From: Hyaloscypha bicolor E
Lineage: Eukaryota > Ascomycota > Leotiomycetes > Helotiales > Hyaloscyphaceae
Reading direction: 5' to 3'
Length of the DNA: 64,000 nucleotides
Assembly (NCBI RefSeq): GCF_002865645.1
Contig: NW_020194626.1
Coordinates: 806,001 to 870,000, forward strand
Position numbers and translations under genes: made by a program. The notes below the pieces were generated by a model. It made no database searches. It worked only from the letters and a program-made list of their open reading frames with translations, and had not been told where the DNA came from. Shown piece by piece: positions 44,687-56,168 of this stretch; positions within the stretch are counted from its first letter, which is position 1; every line of letters begins with the position of its first letter.

Positions 44687-45776
44687 TTAAAGAGCTCTTC
44701 CGGCTTTGCCAACTTGGATAATTTCGCCAGTCCTTTGCTCATCACTTCTCAGCACCGGCCACGAACTACCATCCGCCTTCACAAAGGTCACCTCCAACTT
44801 CGTGCCCATAATCTTGAATGCCGAGGCTTCGGGGTCAATCGGACCAAACAAAGGAACTACTGCCTTGTATCTCTTGGGAGGTGTGTCGGTGGTGATAAGG
44901 TCGAGGTTGGTTTCCGTGTGGGCAAATTCTACTTTTGCAGTGTCTTTATTGATTTTCTTGAGAAAGAAGGAGGCGATGACTGTGCTGGCCGTTTGGTAGA
45001 AGTCGTGCCTGTGCATAATATTAATATATACTTCCTCCGAAACAATTTTCTCACAAAGGTGATTTTACCGAACGGTCTCCAACAACTCCTCTCCACCACT
45101 ATTGCCGCCACCCTTCTTCTTACCGCTGCCCACAAATAGATGGTGGTCCTTCGTCTTACATCCTTCTATCTTCATGAATTCGTCGAATTCTAGTACTCTC
45201 CTCTTGCAACACGTATAACCCTTGCTGCCCTCATGAAATATCGGTACACCAGGATGGAAAACACACTTCTCGCCCTCTCGGCCCTCGCCCGTGTATCCTT
45301 GTCCACACGCCCTCCGTCTACATGTGTTGCCTTTCGGGATCTCTAAGTTGGGATCATCATCCTCTGACTCTGGCGGGGGAGGGGGAGGGGTAGCAGTCGG
45401 CTGTGGAGCTGAGACAGGACCTCGCGAAGCTTCAGGTGTAGGAATAGCTGGCCTGGGGATCGCGATATCGTCTGAAGCTTCGACCTGCTTCTTCTCGATT
45501 GTAGGGGGAAGGTCGGTGGTGGAATGTTTGCCGGTTGTGCAAGGCGGGATGGAGAGGAACTCGTCGAAGGTCAGGACGCGGGGTTTGCAGCACTTCCAGC
45601 CTGCCCGGGGAGATTTAGTTAGTCCTCGTATTCGAAAGGAACCTTGAGAGAGTAGCAAATCATCTCTTACCCTTCTGCCCCTCATGGAAGATCGGTGGAC
45701 CAGGATGGTATTGGCATTCCTCTTCCGGGTCTGAGTACATCTTCCCGCAAGACTGGTGAACACATTTTTGCGCCAT
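44687..45776 (-). CDS. CHORD-CS domain co-chaperone (Rar1/CHORDC1-like)
   Basis: CHORD proteins bind Hsp90 and Sgt1 and help fold signalling clients. Exons 45671-45776, 45069-45600 and 44687-45008 give 319 residues. CHORD I at the N-terminus has [30 protein letters not shown] and VLTFDEFLSIPPC. CHORD II has CRRRACGQGY, CVFHPGVPIFHEGSKGYTCC and VLEFDEFMKIEGC. A Pro-rich linker joins them. The C-terminal CS (p23-like) domain runs from HDFYQTASTVIASFFLKKIN to the end. Introns of 70 and 60 bp restore the zinc-ligand pattern and the CS start. Both CHORDs appear complete. Confidence 0.93.
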
Positions 45777-46093
45777 CTTGAGCTGCCCGAAGCTGAAGAG
45801 ACTTAAGCTGGGAAATTGGTTAAGTTTATCTCATGAAGGTTGAGAAGGGAAGGCTTGTTGTTTACTTTGAATTGACGTTTGGAATCTGCCAGAAATTTTG
45901 GCCGCCTCGTCCGCCGCCGCTAAATCTGTCGACCCCTCTAAAGGACGCTAAAACCCCGGCAAGGCCAGGAGATTGCCCTGCAAGCCACTGAGAGTGAGCA
46001 AGGGAAGCGGAAAAGACGTCGATTGGCCTTTCGAAGACATTTCTAAACTCAACGAACTTTTCTTCCCTCTCGATCTCGAGAACGTCGCACGGC
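45777..46093. promoter_or_regulatory. Bidirectional promoter CHORD/glutaredoxin-like
   Basis: These 317 bp between divergent start codons contain both promoters. Nothing else was seen. Confidence 0.5.
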
Positions 46094-46475
46094 ATGTATC
46101 CTTCAGTAAGACTGCTGCAGCATGCTTGCCGGATCACTCTTTTTACTCGAGCCAACTGTTCTCTTTGCGCAAAGGCCAAACAGACTTTGTCTGAGGTCTG
46201 GGATGTCAAGCCATTTGAATTCAAGGAGATTGATGTTATGAGGCCTGAGGAGAAGAATTGGCGTAATTTATACGAGTTTGATACGCCCGTAGTAAGTCCA
46301 TTGTTCCTCGTGTGATCAGCAATTAGATTTTAATTCTGAACAGATTCACATCAATAGTTCGAAGAAGGGTGATGAGCTCCCAGAGCTTGCTTCACAGGCG
46401 AAGAAGCTTATGCATCGATTCAGTGCTGAGGAAGTGAAAGCAAAGATGAATGTTGTTGAGAATGAAACTGTGTGA
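46094..46475 (+). CDS. Glutaredoxin-like protein (YDR286C/DUF836 type)
   Basis: This is a small thioredoxin-fold protein. Exons 46094-46291 and 46344-46475 give 109 residues. The start RITLFTRANCSLCAKAKQTL presents a CxxC redox motif (CSLC) at the beginning of the first helix. EIDVMRPEEKNWRNLYEFDTP then leads to the cis-proline TPVIHIN loop of glutaredoxins. The Cys-x-Leu-Cys motif and length match the yeast YDR286C group, usually mitochondrial or cytosolic with unproven function. The intron is 52 bp. Confidence 0.85.
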
Positions 46476-47901
46476 GAGCCGTGTGAGCCCTCTTATTAAA
46501 TCAACCCTGTCCTGTGGAAGACGGACAAGTGCCAAGCGATGTGTCGAGGAATCGGATCGTGGTCTCTTGATTTGACCAAAATGGCTGCGCAGCGAAGTTA
46601 AGAACCGGGAGACGTCCTTCAGCAAGGTTTTGAGAGACTTGGATGTCAACCAGAGGACGGAATACGATATCTGACTGCACTGGACTTTATGGCACGTGAG
46701 CGGCCAACTCTGCGGCTATGACAGTCTCCCAATACGTCTGCGTCTTCTTCGCTTGCTAGTCGCGGTGTATGTCTGCCTCCTCCGCTAGGATTAGATATCT
46801 CCTTCAATACGCCTCATCGAGTCGTCAATAAAAGTCCTTTGTTAATGGGATCTGGGTTGTAGTTGACCTGCTAGGACTCGGGAACTCAGAGAGGCATGGA
46901 CATAATGTCGTTGCGTGGCACGAAGAACACTCCGACATTATCTCAATGTCTGTTTTCGATCGGATGAGATGTAGCATGTCTGCTTCCTCTCGCCTCTCGC
47001 CTCGCTTTGGTAGATAGGTTTATAGCAGTATGTTCTGCGAGCTTGAATCGCCAGAAACGTCGCTGCAAAATATAATAAGCTTTGGCCAATTGAGAGAAGA
47101 GACAGCACGAGAGAGGGAGAAACGGAATGGCGAACGGGGTACGAAGACTCACAATACCAGATCCATTGGGCTTAACTTGGCATTCCCCTTGCTCAAACTC
47201 CTGCCACGATTCAGCATCTTCTTCACATTGAACTTCGCTGGTCTTCCAAGGGTAATGATATTAATTGGCGTTGGATGTTCGGAGTAGGATCTCCAGATAA
47301 TTTTTGTGCTGCTTGAAGATTGGGCCCCCGGGGCTCTTTCCGTAAAGCTCAAAGTCGGGTTTCCTACTACCGTCTTGATGGCGTATCATCTCCTGCCGGT
47401 TATAGAGATTTGTGAGAAGCATCACCGACACCACAGGAAACATCAACATGATAAAGCGCATCGATAAGCTCGCTGGGTTGAGAGTTTCCAAAACCAGTAC
47501 TGAAAGGTTTTAGCTTAGCTCTCAGATTATGAGTTCGGTGTCTAAACCATGTTCCTTCAAAGGGGGCTATTCAAGTACCAAAAACGTGTGGAAGTCCAGG
47601 GAGCCAGATGGTAATCGATACAACGCAAGTACCCGAACCTCTTGAGGGAATTCCGTGAGGATTTCGAAGATTAACTGAGCATGTAACAAGCGCATCAGTC
47701 CATCGTCCTCCTGATGCCGAAACCACATCAAGGCAATGTGGTTGTTTTTCCAAATGAGACAACTCTGCTACGCCTTCAATTTCTTCACAACGGATTGGTT
47801 CCCCTTCATGAATTGAAAGCCCAAGTATTCCAAGCTTCCATCCTGAGGGGAACAAGGTGTTTCTATCTCAACTGACAAATTCGATATTATGATACAATGC
47901 C
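46476..47901. other. 1.43-kb intergenic region, possible unmodelled small gene
   Basis: A minus-strand frame at 47261-47491 encodes a hydrophobic helix (RFIMLMFPVVSVMLLTNLY) and a polar tail. It opens only with TTG and would need an upstream exon. It could be a small membrane protein, but I could not build a model. The frame at 47571-47855 has no features. Confidence 0.35.
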
Positions 47902-49097
47902 TTATTTTCCATAAGGCCCCATCAACTTCGGGGCAGGTCCCAACCCCTTCGCCGTACTAAGAGCTTCCATAACACTCGCCTGTAAAATAAGTGTATCAGT
48001 CGCAACACTAATCATGTGAAACCCGGCTTTGGCATAACCATTCGACTGTTCACCGCTCGTACAAAAAATCCCGGCTTTCTTACCCGCCTTATTCGCAGCC
48101 CTCAGAACCTGTGCAATAGCAGCATGTAAATCATCATGCATCACACCATTGATAATTGGATGGCCGATATTATTCCCAAGGTCAAAGGGTCCGACGAACA
48201 GGACGTCAATTCCAGGCACAGCTGCGATGCCGTCGACGTTCTCGAGGGCCGCTTTCGTCTCAATTTGTACTATGGTTAAGAGGGATTCGTTTGCTTGTTG
48301 CAGGTAATCTGTTGATCCTAGGTCGGGATGGAATCTCTCTTGCGGGAAGGGAGAGCCGAATCCTCTGTGGCCTTGAGGAGGGAACTTCGCGCTGAGTACG
48401 AGCTTCTCTGCATCTTCCACAGTGTAGAGGAGTGGGACAATGACCCCATGAGCTCCTGAATCAAGAGCCCCTTTGAAGCACTGTCAATTTTCTCATATTT
48501 TAAGGAGAATTGAGGGACTCACGCTTGACCATAAAACTCTGGTTATCAGGTATCCTGACAATTGGACTCACCCCGCAAGCTGCTATGGCTGGAACAGCTT
48601 CATGCATTGCCGCGTCTAGATGAAGTGAAAGTTAGAAATGATGAATAGTGTATAACACTGCAAACATGTCTCAACTAGAAGAGTTTTCGAGTAGGACTGG
48701 ACTGAATTCTTCACTTCAACATTCCTGGTTGCTCAGATATTGACGACAGTCCTTGTGAACCCATTTCCCAAAAGAAGCAAACCGATTAAATGACACGAAT
48801 CGGAGATACTGACTCACCATCCATATTTCCATGCTCACCTGATCATACTGCCATTAGTTGGTGAGCCAGAATGTCACAGCCACGGCGCGAGACTTACAAT
48901 CCACAACAACCCAATCCACTCCAGTTCTGGCCAGCGTCCTCGACACGTTACTTCCTGGAATCATTTGCCTGCTCAGCCATTAACGGCCGTCTGAGGCTCT
49001 GAGCTCATGGAGTCCCCACTCACCAACATCCCATGCTCGGTCCCTTGCCCTCATCAAACGCCACCATCAAACGATTCGCAGCCTTCATTGACGCCAT
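47902..49097 (-). CDS. HpcH/HpaI-family aldolase
   Basis: This is a class II pyruvate/2-oxoacid aldolase of the HpcH/HpaI family (TIM barrel, divalent metal). Exons 49024-49097, 48898-48968, 48818-48838, 48523-48615 and 47902-48470 give 275 residues. Family marks are SRTLARTGVDWVVVDCEHGN, ACGVSPIVRIPDN, DSGAHGVIVPLLYT, the metal Glu in LLTIVQIETKAALENVDGIA and VLFVGPFDLGNNIG. Exon 3 is a 21 bp micro-exon encoding the EHGNMD segment, which contains conserved active-site residues, so it must be spliced in. The last intron ends CAAAG rather than at the earlier GACAG. Substrate cannot be set from sequence. Confidence 0.9.
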
Positions 49098-50888
49098 TGC
49101 TGTTCGATTTCGGTTGCCCGAATGATATAAAGCACTATGTCTATTACTGATTCCGGAAAAGAAAATATAGAACGACTGTTTTGGCAAGGATCGAGAAGCG
49201 AGTTTGGTGAAAAGGGGGAGGGTCGTGTGAGCCGTGATGCGTTGCACTACTGTTCTGGAAGTACCGTAGCACGTTGAATACTCATCACCCCACCTGCCCC
49301 ACAGTTTTTAGCTCGCCCGCGGTGATCCTCGAAAGGAGGCAAGCTTTCCTTGAGCTTGTCATCACGTGAAATTAAAATTGAAATGGAATTCCTTCGGTCT
49401 TGACTACATCTCAAGAGAGGGAAGCAGAAGTAAGCTAATACAATACTAGTGGTACCGATTGATGCCCGGAACACTAGTTCCGGCGTGGGGTTGAAGAGTC
49501 CAGACGTCTTCTAAATGCAGTAATTTTCTACGAGATTGGAGAATTACTGTTTCCGGGCTTCCCTGCGGACTGCTCTAGCGGTGTGCTCTCCTGAATCAGT
49601 GATGCACCTGTTCAGCCACCTTTTGAATCGGTCGTTGAGGGCTGGAGCAGAGTGGATATTGCACTTAGTGTTGAGAACTGTCAAGGCAAGATGCTTGCTC
49701 GGTAGAGCATCCAGTAAGTGGCAATTCCCGAAGTGTTAAGCTCTGGATTGTGTTCAAATGCAATATGTCGGGGCAATGTGTTACATCAGGAACCCAAGGA
49801 ATCATTGGCAGTAACTTCCTGCATGTCGCCATGTTGGGAGAGCCAAACCCCTCAATATGTATACATCTCCGCAAACCAACTTGGTAGGCGTCTGACGTGC
49901 TCCCGAGGCGAGTCAGTGTCCCAGGAAATGGCGGAGCTGGGGCTCGACGGGATAGCCACGGTTGTTCCGGATTCTAGATTGGCCGACATTCATCCAAAAT
50001 GATCAATTCGGCGAGATCTCTCGTGCCGTCGATGCTGCCATTCTGGAGTCCACGCTGCCAAACCTCGAAAAGTTTGGGGGGGAAAGTTGGGGGCAATCCG
50101 ATTTGTGGAGCAGTGGAGGGAGATGGGGCATGTGGCTGGAGCTGGAACTGGAACTTGCTGGACGGGGGACGGCCAGCTGTTAAATTCTCTCGGAAAAAAG
50201 AAGCGGTGTGCCGTAAGAGCCTTTTCTCAACCATCTAAGCCCACAACTGAGCAGCAAATGAGAAGAGCGTCTGCTGCTGCTGCAATTCATGATCGTTTGT
50301 TACATTTTGGCAGGAGGGGAGGGGTCGAGGAGGTGGAGTTCGAATTTGCATGGCTGCATGGGCCACTTGCTGTTGACCCCCACGCCACCCGCGCTAAGGG
50401 GAAAGCCACCAGCATGGATTACGATGGCACGTCTCGATCGGACAGGCACGTCAACGGCAAGTCCTGACCATGTAACCACGGGCTTGGGTGGAGGGGTCAG
50501 AAGAAGGGGTCAGAGTCGAGGACGTCTCGGTCTTGAAAACGGCAGCCCTTCCCAAGGTGAGTCTTGCAAAGGCATTAATATTCGCATCCGCACGTCACTC
50601 TGCCTCTGGCATTGAATTGAGCACGGCCGGCGGAGACAGACGCAGCAATTTGTGCGGGTTCTCCGATGTCGTTGTTGGGATTCTGGGACGCAATATTCGT
50701 GGCAGGCATCCCACGTTTGAGATCTCGGCTGTGCGAATGAGGGGGCGGGAGAAATTGGTTGAAAAAATGGATCCAGGGATTCCAGCATTTGCGGATCCTC
50801 GAGGGACGTGGACTCGGCTCGCCAGCGAGCTTTCAAAATAGCTCTGGGACACGAGCGCAGGAGCGCTGCACCGAGATGCACCGAGCAG

Positions 50889-50918
50889 CACCGCACCGCA
50901 CCGCACCGCACCGCACCG
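50889..50918 (+). repeat. (CACCG)6 tandem repeat
   Basis: Six exact CACCG units are preceded by two diverged CACCGAG units from about 50875. The repeat sits in the GC-rich gap and is probably unstable. Confidence 0.95.
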
Positions 50919-51884
50919 AGCATCTGTTTGTGAGTGGCCGGCTGACATCATCCTCACAACGCGGCACGCGCAGGCTGCCCCCCGAATCGCCCGTGTCGGC
51001 AATCGACTCCTCAGTCACGCACTCCCTCTGTCCCTCCGTCCCTCCCTCACGGTGGATGAACGAACAACACCCTCTGTGCGGCAAAGCAAGTGCAATTCTT
51101 GACATGAAAATGATGAAAGCCCAAGCCCAAGCCCAGCCCGGCCCAGCCCAACCTACGCACCCCCCGCCGTTCCAGCCGATGGCCCCCTCCTCCGTGGCAT
51201 CCGGTCCGTGTTCTGCGGGCTCCCAAAACGAGCGAGACGAATCCCCCCCCCCTCACCCAGTGCCACCACAGCCACCCCCCGTGACCCTTCTCGTCCTCGA
51301 ATCACGACGCCCGGCTATTGACCTGTCCCCTCGCAGAGTCCAATAGCCGCCCGAGAGCGAAAAGCGCTGCCCTTGACGGGGTTCGCGACCCACATCCCGC
51401 CGCGGAGATTTTGGCTGCCAATGAGGTGCCGGCCTGGCTCAGGTCGAGCCCAGATCGAGTGCGCGCAGGCAAAAAGGAACGAGGCGGCTTTTTTCTTCAG
51501 TCATTTGGGATGTTGGGACGCACCGATCCTGCTTAGTGGTGCTTGCTTCATGTCCGGCCCACGGCCCTAGTGTGGGGCAGACTCTTTGCAGGCCCTGATC
51601 TTGTGTGCAACGGCGGCGAAGAATGCTTGCTGCCCTTCTGCCCCCTCTGCCACTCTCCACTGCCAGAGAATCCTGGAATTCATAAAGGAAGCCCAGGGCC
51701 CCGCCACATCGTGAGTTTCTTAATTGCCTCATTTTCTTGTGCTCGGGTTGCTCGTCAGAATACATAGCAAATGCTATGAGCCTTCTCTCCACTCCTGTTT
51801 GCTCTTTCCATCTCTTCTCCTTGACGTCAGCTTGACTACTGTCTCGTGCCTTCACATTCTTTGACTCAATCGCTGTCCAAAGCA

Positions 51885-51891
51885 TATATAA
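51885..51891 (+). promoter_or_regulatory. TATA box of gluconokinase gene
   Basis: TATATAA ends only 20 bp before the ATG at 51911. If it sets initiation about 30 bp downstream, the transcript would miss that ATG and start at the in-frame ATG at 51941. Confidence 0.55.
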
Positions 51892-51910
51892 CGGCCCAAA
51901 AGTCTCTTCA

Positions 51911-52662
51911 ATGATGTTGTCATACGAGAACCGACCAGCAATGACTCGCTCCACCCCCACAACCTCAGATCTCCTCCCTCTCTCACCATCCGCCTCGAAT
52001 CTTACCAATGGCTCGTCTCTCACGAACGGCCATACCACCAAGTCCAACCAGCCCGAGACCACGCACCACCACATCTGGCTCATCACCGGCCCAGCTGGCT
52101 GTGGCAAGAGCACCGTGGCCCAGTTCATTGCCAAGACCATGAACCTGCCGTACATCGAAGGCGACGAGGTACTTACCCCTCTGCCACTGTCCGTAACTCC
52201 ACTAACACCTCGCAGTACCACCCAACAGCCAACGTCGACAAGATGGCAAAGGGCATACCCCTCAGCGACGCCGACCGATGGGACTGGTTGACCAACCTGC
52301 GTGAAGAGTCGATCCGCAAGATCCAAGCTGGTGCGCAAGGAGTCGTCCTCACCTGCTCAGCCCTCAAGCGTAAATACCGCGACGTCATCCGCGTAGCACC
52401 TTACTACTCCCACGATGTCCTCGTACATTTCGTATACCTACATGCTCCAGAGGAGGTCCTCATCGCTCGAGTCGGAGCCCGGAAGGGCCACTACATGGGA
52501 GCGAACATGGTTCACAGCCAATGCATGATCCTTGAGCCGCCGGGAAAAGAGGAGACCGATGTCATTACCGTTGACGTGAGCGCCTCGATAGATGAAGTTG
52601 AGGCAGAGGCATTGGCCAAGATGCGAGAGGCCGTCAAGAGAGAGTTGATTCGCGATTCGTGA
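51911..52662 (+). CDS. Gluconokinase
   Basis: This enzyme phosphorylates D-gluconate to 6-phosphogluconate with ATP, feeding the pentose phosphate pathway. Exons 51911-52168 and 52216-52662 give 234 residues, or 224 from the ATG at 51941. The N-terminal 50 residues are Ser/Thr/Asn-rich and not conserved. The kinase core has P-loop GPAGCGKST, YIEGDEYHPTANVDKMAKG (substrate site), GIPLSDADRWDWL, VVLTCSALKRKYRD, and the lid GARKGHYMGANMVHSQ. It is complete and of usual size for fungal GntK. The intron is 47 bp and splits the GDE-YHP motif. Confidence 0.93.
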
Positions 52663-53285
52663 GGGGTGCGGTAATTCGCCAAATGGCGTTGGAAAACATC
52701 GGGTTGGGCGTTATGGTCTGCTTTTCTGCACACAACTGGTAGCCTATGGCTGAGTGTTTCGGGTGTCTTCCTGCATGGTTCTTTCTTAATACTGGGATAC
52801 CACTTCTCTTTCGGGTCTTGGGTGCATAGGGGCTATGAGGCATCATGGGGGTTACAAGCAAAAAGGCGCTACGTTCGTGGGCTTGCAAGCATTTGCTATT
52901 CGCGGTTATGCATCAGACCGGGTTCTTGATCGAATAGATTCGGCCATCACAAGACCTTAGATGAAAAAATGCACAATTTTCTGGTCCCTATTCTTTTTTT
53001 CTCTCGAATGGCTTCTCATATATCAGTCTATCAGTCTATCACTCTTTATCTTATCCACAATCACCACTCCCTGTTCCCACCTCACCATTGCGGGGTAGGC
53101 TCCCCGCATCCCCAGCTTTGTGTGACAGCCATCAAAAAGTGAGGCTGAGCCAGAGATTCGGTCATTGGCCATGACGCTCCTACCAACCAAATACCATGAT
53201 CACCCCACACCCAGACCGCTATCATTCGTTTTGCACATATGCTGTGCTGTGAATACCCAATATCCCACAACGTGACGAGAGCTTC
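52663..53285. other. Convergent 3' intergenic region
   Basis: These 623 bp between the stops of gluconokinase and BCKDH E2 contain pyrimidine-rich stretches (CTATCAGTCTATCA at about 53023). No gene is supported. Confidence 0.4.
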
Positions 53286-54780
53286 CTAACGCAGATGCAT
53301 CACCATGCTATCCGGATCCTCCACAAAACTCCTCACCACTTCGGCCGCCCGGGCCATGGTCGCACCGTCGATCACGCGGTGGTCAGCACTCCAACTGAAG
53401 TTGCAGATTTGCTTCTTCACCACCGCGCCATTCTCGTCAAAGGCTGGGATGGTTCTCATCTTTCCCATCCCCAATATGGCAACCTCCTTCTCGACAATGA
53501 CCGGTGAGACATACGTGCCTCCAATGTTGCCGATATTGGAAACAGTAATGGTACCACCACTCAAGTCTTTGCTCGAAAGTTTGCCCGTAGTAGCGAGTGC
53601 CTGGAGTCGGTTGAGCTCGGCTGCAATCGATGCAATGTCGAGATTCGATACATCTTTGATCACAGGGACCATGAGTCCGGACGGTGTATCGATAGCGATA
53701 CCAATATTGTGTTGACTCCTCATGATAAGGATTGGCTTCCCAGATTCTGGGTCGGTATCGACCCTGGCGTTCAGGATTGGATACCGCTGAATTGCCATGG
53801 ACATAGCCTTGATGACGAATGGTAAGAAAGATATCTTTCTGATCTCATTGATCGGAGACTTCGCCAAGCCCTTGTTCAGTCTTGCACGCAATTCCGAGAG
53901 GTTGGAGAAATCGATCTCGTCTGCATACAGGAAATGAGGAATTACCAGAGAGTTGGTCATGGTCTTGAACATCTGATACTGGGTGTTTGAGAGTTTGGTA
54001 GGCGTCTCTGTTTGAGGGCCTCTGGGTGCGCTTGGGGAGGATTGGAGTTGTGCCGGAGCGGTATCCCTCTGCTTTGCAAACTGATAGACATCGTCTTTCA
54101 GGACTCGGCCATCCCTCCCTGTTCCATTGACATCTTCTATTCGGACATCTAACTGTTTCGTGAGGTGCCTGACAGCTGGGGTGGCCAATGTAGCATGCTT
54201 TCCCTTCGGCGGTGATACCTTCTCCGGAGCCGAGGAAGCCTCTGGAGGTTGTATACTTTCGGTGAATTGAGCTTCCAGTGGTTTTTTTGCCTGGTCTTGG
54301 GCTTGGATTTGCGATATCCCCCCAGTTCCTGGTTCGGTCAGAGCCGCCAGATCCTCCTCCTTAATCTCGCCTTGGATGTCTATATCCACGAGAGCTTTTC
54401 CCACTTTGGCCATTTCACCGGCCTCGTAGTAAAGTTTCTTGATGACGCCGTCGAATTTACTCGTGATCTCCACGGACGCTTTGTCGCTTTGTACCTCACA
54501 TAACTTGTCCCATTCCTCGACCCTGGCTCCGGGTTCTACGAACCATTGAATGATTTCGCATTCTCGGATTCCTGATCTCCTAGTCAGAAATATGCCAGTG
54601 AGTGTTCTAATGATAGCGACATTTACCTTCTCCAATATCTGCCAAGAGAAAGGGCTTTATGACCTGTGCCCTGGCTGTTGCGTGGAAAGTCCTGGCTGAG
54701 GGGAACTGTCTCGGAAAGTTGAGCCCGCTATAGACACTGCCTTGCCGTAATAGAAACCGCGAGTACAGATGTAGCCGCAT
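53286..54780 (-). CDS. Branched-chain 2-oxoacid dehydrogenase E2 (dihydrolipoyl transacylase)
   Basis: E2 is the core of the mitochondrial branched-chain 2-oxoacid dehydrogenase, transferring acyl groups from lipoamide to CoA in valine, leucine and isoleucine breakdown. Exons 54627-54780 and 53286-54571 give 479 residues. It has an Arg-rich presequence (RFLLRQGSVYSG, ARTFHATARAQ). The lipoyl domain carries the acceptor Lys in CEVQSDKASVEI. The peripheral subunit-binding domain is LATPAVRHLTKQLDVRIEDV with GTGRDGRVLKDD. The catalytic domain ends in DHRVIDGATMARA with active His and Asp. The IGEGIRECEIIQWFV start favours BCKDH over the PDH and OGDH E2s. The intron is 55 bp. Confidence 0.93.
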
Positions 54781-55007
54781 GGTGAAATCCAAATCCTCCT
54801 GGTCCTCCAAGTCGAAGGAGAAAGAGTTTGTGACTTACATTCTCCAGGAATTCGAGTTTGTCAATGTTTAGATTCTGGGGTTTGCGGAGAAGAATGGGCG
54901 GCTATTCACGGCCCATTTGACAGAGGCAAGCTCGGCATTTCCCGACTGGGAAATAAGGTCAATTTTCTTGTTCGATGTCCACAATTCAATGAGACGAAAC
55001 CAACGTC

Positions 55008-56084
55008 ATGATTCGATCACGAAGGCCAATACGGCCTGCCAGTATCAAATTTGATTCAGCAGCTTGTCTGCTTTGTCAATGGCGCGCATTCAGTACTTCG
55101 TATCGCCGACTCGCCGAGATTGAAGCTCCAGCACCTCCTCCTAAGCCTTCAGGCCCCCTCGACGATGCTCCAAGATCTTACGGCAAAGCGGTCTCCGAAT
55201 TTACCCCTAAGCCGCTCAGTAGGCCTATAGGTCTCCCGAATCCACCAAGGCCCGGAGAGAATACTGGGATAGACCCGAGGACATGGAGACAAAGGAGGGC
55301 CGATTTTGTGGATTACGACAAACATCTGATAAGGAGGAAAGTGCTGTGAGCATTGCCTTGACTCGATCCTGCGAATAGAATGTTGACAACTTGTGGCAGT
55401 ACACAAAAGATATCAACCCCATATTTTCGAGAATGGAGCAACATGCGCATGCACAAAGGGAAATCTTTCCTTGCTCCCCCAGGGCTTTTCAAGCGAGAGA
55501 AAGCTCTATATTTCCCAAATTTCTATGGGCAGACGTTGCTTAAGGACAAAATCCACCGAGACACAACTCCATTACTGGAAGACAAGATCTCCATTGTGAG
55601 CGTTTTCAGTAGTGCGTGGGCTGAGAACCAAGCAGCAACTTTCGCGTCACAGAAGAATAATCCGGAGCTCCATGACGTTGTCAAGAATAGCGGTGGATTG
55701 GCACAAATGGTTCAGATCAATGTTGAGGAGAATGCTCTGAAGGCAATGATTGTAAGGTTGTTCATGCCAGGTTTGAGGAAGAGACTTGGAGTTGACAATT
55801 GGGGCCGGTATTTCCTGGTTCGAAAAGGCATCTCGGATCAAATCAGGGATGCGGTAGGGTTACTGAATAGCAAAGTTGGATATACGTACCTATTGGATGG
55901 AGAGTGTAAAATTAGATGGGCAGGAAGTGGTCCTTGTGAAGGGGATGAGAAAGAAGGCCTGGTCAGAGGCACCAGGAGGCTGATTGAAGAGATGAAGACC
56001 AAAAGGAAAGAGAAGCCGACGCCGCTCCCACAAAGGCAGATTCGGGAAGGACAAACCCAGAAAGCCGCAGCACCTGCGGCATGA
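55008..56084 (+). CDS. ATP10: Mitochondrial ATP synthase assembly factor Atp10
   Basis: Atp10 chaperones subunit 6 (Atp6) into the Fo sector of ATP synthase at the inner membrane. Exons 55008-55345 and 55400-56084 give 340 residues. It has a basic presequence, a Pro-rich segment (APAPPPKPSGPLDD), then the conserved block STPYFREWSNMRMHKGKSFL with APPGLFKREKALYFPNFYG, typical of Atp10. A thioredoxin-like region with SIVSVFSSAWAENQ and a C-terminal GYTYLLDGECKIRWAGSG follow. A charged tail ends the protein. The intron at 55346-55399 uses GTGAGC and the junction restores VLTQKISTPYF. Secure. Confidence 0.9.
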
Positions 56085-56168
56085 TAAATTATCGGATATA
56101 CCCATACTTGTACAACAATGCTTGGCTTGCCAGCCACCGAACGCCATGCTCTCAGCGTGATGTTCAAC

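Larger units (their letters stand above)
49098..51910. other. 2.8-kb intergenic, partly GC-rich region
   Basis: This is the largest gap of the window. No frame shows a domain or splice structure, although several long overlapping frames arise in GC-rich DNA between 50 and 51.5 kb. There is a CACCG tandem repeat at 50889-50918, GCCCAA-type repeats near 51119-51150 and C-runs near 51240. The last 50 bp hold the gluconokinase TATA box. Confidence 0.45.

Noticed and set aside
47261..47491. Minus-strand frame with a hydrophobic segment
   Set aside because: Opens only with TTG, and no convincing upstream exon or family could be found. Kept only as a note in the intergenic entry.
50087..51346. Several long frames on both strands
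   Set aside because: GC-rich DNA lacks stop codons by chance. The frames overlap each other and contain repeat-derived runs such as HRTAPHRTAP.
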